This document shows, in pieces, positions 20,101-28,791 of a stretch of 46,294 nt of DNA. The DNA is from Micractinium sp. NFX-FRZ (taxonomy: Eukaryota > Chlorophyta > Trebouxiophyceae > Chlorellales > Chlorellaceae). The notes below the pieces were generated by a model. That model saw only the letters and a program-made list of their open reading frames with translations, had not been told where the DNA came from and ran no database searches. The translations under genes were made by a program, and so were the position numbers. Positions within the stretch are counted from its first letter, which is position 1; every line of letters begins with the position of its first letter. The stretch is taken from the NCBI GenBank assembly GCA_029339195.1, contig JAPTJF010000479.1, positions 1 to 46,294 on the forward strand, written 5' to 3'.

Positions 20101-23100
20101 CCTCTGCCCACCCCACCTGACCCCAGTGACACACTCCTGGCCGTGGCGAATGGCCTACCTCCACGCCCCCTGGCCTGCCTACAGACCCGCCAACAGCCAC
20201 ACAATGAGGCACAAGGCAACACGAGACAGCACAGGGGGGTGGGCCTACCCTGGCGGGGGTGACCTCCACACCGCCCGCCCGCCTGCCTGCCTGCCCACAC
20301 ACACGTTGGGCACAAAGACTACAGATGATGACAGGAAGCGCGGCGGTAGCCCCCTGCTACAACAGCCTACCTTGGCGGGGGTGACCTCCACCCCGTGGAA
20401 GCTCAGCTCGGCGGTCAGTGTGGCATCGCCCAGGCTGCAGGGGGGGAGGCACCGGTGGATGGAGATGGAATGGGGGGTGGGGACGGGCCAGGGGGCAGGC
20501 AAAGAAGCGTGGAGATGGGCGGGGAGGGGGGGTGGGCACGGGAGGCGAGGGCGGGTGTCAGCAGAGATGGTGCGAGCCAGGCATGCAAGTGCACCGTACC
20601 AGCGCGCTCACTGTGCCAGCACTGGCCCACCTCCCCTGCACTGCACTGGTGCTTGCTTTGTCTCCCACTGCTGCCGCCTAGACCCGTTCCCCCGGGGTTT
20701 GTGCCACCCGCTGTCGAAAGCCTGGTCGAAGACTGAGGCCCCCTGCCTGTACTGCTCCAATTTGATTGCCAAGCAGGCAGCGGCCGTCCCACACCTGCTG
20801 CCACCTCCCCCTCCTGTGCCTGCCACCCTGCCCATCAGCCACACTGTTCCCCCCAGCGGGTGCCAACCCCCGCCCCAGCCCCCACCACACACACACCTGC
20901 TCCAATACTGCGCCAGCGTCAGCTCCAGAGTCGTGCCGCTGGTCACCGCAAACGCCGCCCCCGTCTCCTGCAGGCACGCGCCGAGGGCAACGGGCCAGCA
21001 GCGCAGTGGGCGGCGGGCAGGGCGCAGCAGCCAGCGGCATAGAGTGGGCAATGTGCGCCGGCAGCACGGCTGATACGCAGGGGTGCCCACGATCTTGAGC
21101 CCACGCGGCCTGTACACAAGGCAGGGCAGGGCAGGGCAGGGCAGGCCGGCGTGCCGTTTCACACCCACCTGGTGCGCCGACAACTGGGTGAACGAGCGCC
21201 ACTCGCTGTCGGTGTAGCGCGTGTGGGGCAGCAGCGCGGTGGCACGCAGCATGTACGACTGCGGGCAGGCGGGCAGGGGGAGTGCGTGCGTAGGTGGCTT
21301 CGTGCATGTGTAGGTGTGTGGGCGGGATGAGTGGAGTGGGCGGGTGGAGTTGAGCCAGTGCAAGGCTTACCGGCCCCTCTCCCAGCTGCTCAGCCCTTCC
21401 CTGCCCTCGCTCACACCATTCACTGCCTCCCCAACCTCCCCACCCGCCCCCAGGCCGCGTTACACACCCACCCGCTCACCCACCCAACATGCAACACCAA
21501 ATGCACTGCCCCGCCCACCTTTGGCGTGTCTACCTCGCCCGCCCGGACCTTGAGCTCCGCCCAGGTAGCGCCAGCAGGCACCGCCACAAACCGCCGCACC
21601 TCGTCGCCAGGCTGGAAGTGCAGCACGCCTGCAGTAGGCACCGTTAAATGGGCACCATTGTGGGTACATTTGGGGTGCGACAGGGAAGGTAAACGGGACG
21701 AGGCGGCAGGACCAGCATGGCACGAGTGCTCCTCGACAGACTTGAGCCGCAACGTTGGGGGGCGGCTGGGTCAGGCGAGTTTCAGGGGCGCCGACAGTTG
21801 CATGTATCTGCATACCTGTATATACAGGTTGCGAGTTGCAAGCGCCCTGCTATCCCCACCATCCCGCCACCCAGCCACCCCCACACCTACCCAGATCGAC
21901 GGAGCTGTCTGGCCGCACAATGGCGCCGCTGCCGCTGCTGCTGCCGGGCGCGGCGGCGGGATCCAGGGGCTTGATGACGGTGATGGGCACGCGGAAGAGC
22001 GGGCCGCGCCACTCGGCTGTGGCATCAAATGCTTGCACCTCTGCGGCGGGGCAGTGCACGGGCGGGGCGGCCGGAGAGGGAGGCAGGGACAGTTAGAGGG
22101 GGCAGGCAGGCAGAGCAGGCAGGCAGGCAGGCAGGCAGAGCAGGCAGGCAGGCAGGCAGGCAGAGCAGGCAGGCAGGCTGGCAGAGCAGGCAGGCAGGCT
22201 GGCAGAGCAGGCAGGCTACTGCAACAGCAGCGCCAGCACACCCGCCCAGTGCATGCCACCGAGCCGCGTGGCCTGCGCTGTGCCCAGCTAATATTGCGCG
22301 CCAGCGGTACCGTCTGTACCTGTGTAGTGCAGGCCCTCGGAGAGGCCAGTGGGGTTGACCTCCAGCTCAAAGCCCCGCCCGTTGTGGTGCAGCAGCAGCA
22401 CGGCGGGCGCCTTGACCCACGGGGCTGCAGCGGTAGTGCAAGGAAGGCCAGGCGGGCGGGCACACGAGGTCAGCAGGCAGGTAGCAGCGGTTGGGGAAAC
22501 AACAAGTTGCACCCAGGGTGTTGGAGGGGAGATGGGAGGGCACCGACAGCCCCCGCCCGGCACCCCCGCCGCCCCGCGCTCCCGCTCAAAACCCGGCTCT
22601 GCAGCTGTGCCTGTTCGCCTAGCTGCACCCCTGTGCAGGCCATTCTCACCCTGGCACTTGAGCAGGAGCCTGCAAGGTGTGCAAGTGTGGGAGGGAGGCA
22701 TGCATGTGGGTCTCAGTGGCCAGAGGGCGGGCCACAGCGGCGGCAGGCAGGAGGCGGAGACGTGGCCAGGCAGGCAGGCAGGCAGCCCGTGCTGCGGGCA
22801 GCCACCTGTCCCACCTGCCCACCTGCCTTTCTTTGAATCACTGCCACCCACGTGCTCTCCACTCACGTGTGCTCCACCTCCCAACCTGCCAGCACTCCAG
22901 CATCCTCCCACCAGCCGCTCCGCGCCCGCCTCCCCTCCTCTAAACACCCAAAGAATGTTCACGTGAATTCCACACGCTCCACCCCGCCCCCGACCCCTCA
23001 CAATTGTGCTCCACCTCCAGCCTGCCCGGCACCCAGGCAAGCATCATCCCACCAACTGTCCGGCCACAACCTCTCGTCCGCTCGCCCATATCAACAAGTG

Positions 23101-26100
23101 CATGTGATCGCTCCTCCGCTCCACCCCGCCCCGCCCCCGCCCCCTCACTTGTGCTCCACCTCCAGCCTGTCCTCCCGAGTGTCGGCGTCCTCGTGCAGCT
23201 TGGGGGTGACATCCACACTGCACGGGCAGCAGAGGGGAGCAGGGCCGCCAGGGGTAAGGCTCAGAGGCAGACAGGGAGGCAGGGAGGCACCTGCATTGGG
23301 GCGGGGCTGCAGGCGCAGCGGGAGCCCTCGGCCTATAACCTGCCTCCCTGCATTGCGCTGCCCCGCGCCACCCAGGCCCCACCCCGCCCACCCTGCCGCT
23401 CCGCTGCAAGACACACCATGCCCGCTGGGAGGCAGAGTGCCCGATTTGCTGCAAGACATGCATACAGTGTACTGCCTGCTGGGAGGCAGAGCGTTGGGCA
23501 GCAGGGCCACAGCAGGGCACAGCAGGACCACAGCAAGGCTCACGTGAAGGTGAGGGGGTGGCGCGTGTCGTCGGGCTGGCGCAGGTAGATGCCGCGCTTG
23601 GTGGCGCTGCTGTCGCTGCGCCGGGCAGTCACCTCAAAACGCAGGTCTGCTTGACAGGGGGGGAGGGCAGGCAGCGGAGGGGGGGAGGGGTGGGTTGGGG
23701 CAGGGAGTGGGGCAGGGAAGCAGCGCGCCGGGCGGTCACCTCAACCGCAGGTCTGCTTAAAAGGGGGGGGGGGGCAGCGGGAGGGGGGGAGTGGGCAGGC
23801 AGGCAGGCAGGCAGGCAGGGGGGGGGCAGCAGGGAAGCGGTGCGTGGGGAGGCCAGGGCAGGGGGGTGCACAGCGCTCTGCTGGGGTGCACAGCGCTCTG
23901 CTGGGGTGCACTGTGTCTTGCGTGGGGGGGCAGAGCCAGAATAGGTGCCACGTTCGGCAGCATGAAAGCGCCTGCACCGCGTGAGCGAAAGTGCATGGGG
24001 CCCTTCACGCATGTGTGCGCCTGCTTGTGAGACTGCACCCTCCGTTAGCACGCATGTGTGCGCTTGCTTGTGAGCCTGCACTCGTGGGGAGCTGGTGGTG
24101 GCCCGGAGCGCAGTGCAGGGCGCCGCAATCGTGCACGCACGCACCTGCCGGCACATCCACCTCTGCTGAGCGGCGCATGTACTTGTAGGCGGCGTCCACC
24201 TGGCAGGGGGGAGGGAAGGGTGTGGCAGTTACGGTGTGATAGTTGAAGCATTTACTACTTCTTTTTGTACATGCGTTGAACACACCCACTGCTTTTAAGA
24301 GTCCAGATCCTTTTTCATGAAGAGTTAACACTACCTCCAGATTTGTCTTGGGTGTGGAGCAGGCGCAGAAATGAGGGCAGGTGTGGGAGTGGTGCACACG
24401 CCAATGCATCGGCCGGCCTGCGCTGCCCTCAGCCGCCCCCCTGCTCGGGCTCCCACCCACGTCCCCACTTGCCCTGCTCCCTCACCTGCAGCAGCCCCCG
24501 CCCGTATGTGAGGACGCTGTCGGGGGAGCCCTCAGCCACGGGCATGCACGTGTTCTCCACCGCACGCCTGCAGGGGGGTGGACGGGCGCAGGCAGGCAGG
24601 CCGGCAGGCAGGCGGGGGATGAGTTGCGGGGAGGCCGGCGGGCTAGTTGCCAGAGTGGCCGGCCGGCGATGTCGTGACCCCGGAGGGCGGGCAGGCGGGG
24701 GAGATACAAAAACACACAGCAAAGACGGGAGTATGTCCCCGCCCGTCCACCCACCCACCGGATGCGTGCGGGCGTGACTGTCTGGCCCTCCTGCTTCAGG
24801 GCTGAGATGAGGAGGGCGAGGCCGCCGCAGGCGCAGGGGGAGGCCATGCTGGTGCCGTTCATCAACTGCCGCCGCTGCTGGGTCCACTGGGGCACGGGGG
24901 CGATGGCGCCGCCGGGGGCTGGAGAGGACAGGCAGTGCGGCGGCAGCGGTTGAGTTGCAGGGCAAGAGAGGGTTGGGCAACAGCATGGCGGCAGCGGTTG
25001 AGTTGCAGGGCAAGAGAGGGTTGGGCAACAGCATGGCGGCAGCGGTTAAGTTGCAGGGCAAGAGAGGGTTGGGCAACAGCATGGCGGCAGCGGTTGAGTT
25101 GCAGGGCAAGAGGGGGTTGGTCAACAGCTCTGCGGCAGCCGCAGCGCACGTAGCTATGTACCCTGCCCCCGGGAGTGTGGTGTGCGCGCCTGCATCCCTC
25201 GCCACACACGCACACACCGCCCCCGCCAAGGCTTCACCCGGGCAGTAGGCCCCCAGGTCCCATTCACCTCCCCAGCCAACCACCCCCCCAACAGGTGCGC
25301 TCGCTGTGATCCACCGTTTGTGTGTGCCATGGGAGCCCCCTCACCCGAAAAGTTGAACCACTCACTTCCCCAACCGATCATCTCCCCGACAGACACAATC
25401 TCTACAACCCACCAACTGTTTTAGTGTTCAGACCAATCAAACGCACGAGAGCGGCCCCCTCACCCGAGAAGTTGACCCCCAGGTCCCCGTTGGGAGCGGG
25501 CCCCCGGCTGCTCCACGTGTACTGCTGCCCCGCCTCCAGCTCGCCCCTGAGGGGGCAGGAGGAGGGCAGTGGGTGGGTCACAAGCAGTGTCTGGGAGTGG
25601 GGGGGGAGGGCCAATCAGTTCACTGGCAGGTGTGCAGCCAGGTGTCGGCAGGAGAGCGGGGGAGCTGGCGGGCAAAACATACAGGCTGCAGACCCAGCAG
25701 GCAGTTGGAACCTCGATCAAACAAGGTTGGCTGTGATGCCCCGCCGCCTCCCAGCCTTGCACAGCACAGCACAGCACAGCACAGCACGGCACCGTCCCAC
25801 CTGATGCTGTGCCCCGCAGAGGCCTGCACCTGGCTGACGTCCGGCAAAGCACCAACGCAGCAGGTAGCCCCCCAGCAAGGGCGGCTTCTGGTGCTGCCAC
25901 CCACCCACCTGATGCTGTGTCCGTGCCGAGGCCAGCGCCGGGCTGACGTTCAGCAAAGTACCAATCAAGCAAGCAGCGCCAAGCAAGGGTAGGATTTTCT
26001 GCCACCCACCCCACCTGATGCTGTGCCCCGCAGAGGCCAGCGCCGGGCTGACGTAGGCGCCGATGCCCAGGATGGCGGTGGAGGTGCCGCCGGGGGCGCC

Positions 26101-27469
26101 CACCGTGCTCAGCGCGGGGCCCGCGTTGCCTGCGCAGCAGCACAGCAGTAGACAGGTGGGTGAGAGTGGGGTGGTCGGCCAGCAGAGGGGACAGGAGCTG
26201 GAAGGCGGGCGGGCTGGCCGGGACTGTTCCCAGGCCTGTAATGCATGCCAGCAAGCGCCATGACCCAGCCGCGCACACCCACGCAAGCAAATATCACTCC
26301 CGTGATGACCCACCCATCCAAGGCACGCACACCGTGCTGTGCATGTCCACACACGCACACACAAACACACACACACTGGTACAGGGAATGAATGGAAGGG
26401 GATGCCACAGCAGCAGTCTGTGACACATCAACATGATGAACACAGACAAGAGACAGCACCACCCACCCACCCGCCGACGCCACGTACACCACGTTGTGCT
26501 TGTAAACGAGCTCCTCCGCCAGCTGGATGAACCGGCCTGCAGGGAACGGATTCAAGGGCAACAGAGTTGATCAATAGTAGCTGGGTGGACCGGCCTGCAG
26601 GACACAGACACTCGAAATCAAGGAGCAGATGGCCAAAAAAAGCTGGTGAGCGCAAGAGCCAGCGCAGCGCGCCCGTTCCTGGGGGCACATGGCACGAACA
26701 ACCGAGCTCAGAGTTTTTAAAAGCATGCTGATGCACGATGGGCGGGGTAGGCACGAGCAACCTTGGTGCATGTGCGTGTACAAGCGGGACATGTCTCAAT
26801 CCCCCCGCGGGCCGGCGGCCGCCGCTGGGGCTTGCCTTTGTTGGGCGTGGCGGTTGCCTCCCCGTAGCTCATGTTCACCAGGTCGCACTTGTTCTCCAGC
26901 ACGCTGCATGGCCAGAAAAGAGAGATTGGAAAGCGCGGTAGGAAAGGGGGGAAGGGGGCCCTGGGAAGGGTCGTGCTCTCAACAGCTCACACTACTGGTC
27001 TGGCCAGCCAGCCTCACACACACTCCATCCTCTGGCCCCTACTCACGAGGTGGGCACACCGCCAGCCCCACCAGACCACCCTCACTTCCAGCCGGTCTCC
27101 TGACATGCTCACCCGCCCACTCCCGCAAGGAGCGTCCCTCGACTGCACCCAAACCCCGCAGCTCCTTCCACCCGCGATGAGGGCCCAGCCGCCACATCCT
27201 GCCCTTCCCCGCCCCCCGCCTCAAAACAATTCAGCCCCACCACCGTCTCCGCCTCGACAACCACTCAACCAGCCAGCCAGTCACACCCCCCTCACGTGAT
27301 GAGTGCGCGGGTGAGCCCCACCATGGTCTCCATGGAACCCAGGCGGGTGTCCCCGATCTTGCACGACACAATCTGGGCGCCTGCAGGATGTGTGGCAGGC
27401 ATGAGCATGTTCGTTTCAAAAAAGGGAGCGCTTGGCGAGTGTTTGTTGCCGATGCGTATGCGTGCAGGG

Positions 27470-27500
<31 letters not shown>

Positions 27501-28033
27501 CGTGTGCGGGTGTGGCTAGTGCAGGACTGGGTATGCCAGAGAGGCGGGAAGAATGGGCATGCAGCCCACCGCCGCCGCCACGTCGTCACACACACACAGC
27601 AGTGCGCACCCGGGGCGATGCCGTTGAGTGCGGGATCCTCGGGGTGGTGGGCGGCGGTGATGCCCGCCACGTGCGTGCCGTGGCTGCCGGCGTCCACCAC
27701 TGCAAGCAAGCGTGGGTTGGGGAGGCAGGGCAGGCACAGGAGGTGTGGGGATGCGAGGCAGGAGGGGTGTGCGTGCCGTGACTGCTGGCGTCCACCAGAG
27801 GGGGGGGGAGGGAGGGAGGGAGGGACGATGGATGTGTGAGGAGCGCGAGGGAGGCAAGGACGGCAAGTGGGAGGGGAGGAGGGGGTGGAAGAGGAAGGAG
27901 CAGAATCTGCTCCTTCCTCTTCCACCCCCTCCTCTCCCCTCCCAAATCTGCTCCTTCCTCTTCCACCCCCTCCTCCCCTCCCACCTGCCATCTGATGGGA
28001 GCTTACACCGGGGTGCCACCGCCGCAGCAGCGA

Positions 28034-28065
<32 letters not shown>

Positions 28066-28732
28066 TGTTTCATCCCCACCCGCTGTCCCCCCCACAACAG
28101 TTAGGGGGGCTGCTCCTAATGCGCGCACTACCAGGAGCAGTGCCAGCACCACCACCACCCTCCCCTCCACCACCTCTAAGACACCACACGCACCGATGGA
28201 CAGGATGTCCCCGCCATCGTAGATGTTCAAAGCAAAGTTGCAGGCGTCCTCCGCTGAGAAGGTGCCCCACTGCAGACAACCAGTGAGGGAGGGGGAGGGA
28301 GGAAGCGGCTTGAAGATGTCTGCTCCGCGATGCTAAACGACTGCAGGAGCTCTGGGGTAGCGCAGCCGAGAAGGACCGCTGATAGCTGCATTCACAGTGC
28401 GTAGTTTGCAAATCTGAACAGTGCATCTGTGGGGTGGGATCCAGCAAGCACTTTGCCGGCGCAGACTGCATACGTGAAAGGCTTGCAGGCGTGCCTTCCC
28501 TTGCAATCAAACCCAGCCAACCCTGCCCGCCCTGGTCGTCACCCCCACCTGTTGCCTCAGGCGGTAGTTGGTCATGGGGGCAAAGTCGGCCAGCAGGCCC
28601 TGCCCGCTGCCCGGCTCATACATGTCTGCATACGCAGGTGCGGGTGAGTGAGTTGTGTGTGTGAGGGTGTTGGGGTGATAGTGTTTTAGGACACGTGTGT
28701 GTGCTTTACAGGCTGCCCGGCTCATTCATGCT

Positions 28733-28791
<59 letters not shown>

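Noticed and set aside
22090..22220. Open frames over the GGCA repeat as a Gln/Ala/Gly-rich protein
   Set aside because: The frames exist only because of the repeat; TPP2 exon phases require this region to be intron 24.
21331..22836. 501-codon plus-strand frame
   Set aside because: It crosses TPP2 exons and a GGCA minisatellite in antisense; the protein is low complexity ([12 protein letters not shown]). Not a gene.
24936..25130. Regular repeats considered as a CRISPR array
   Set aside because: The 48-bp units are head-to-tail with no unique spacers, in a eukaryotic intron. It is a minisatellite.
27865..27990. Inverted repeat considered as a transposon end or terminator
   Set aside because: No transposase, target-site duplication or T-run is seen; it lies inside an intron. 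Kept as a plain inverted repeat.
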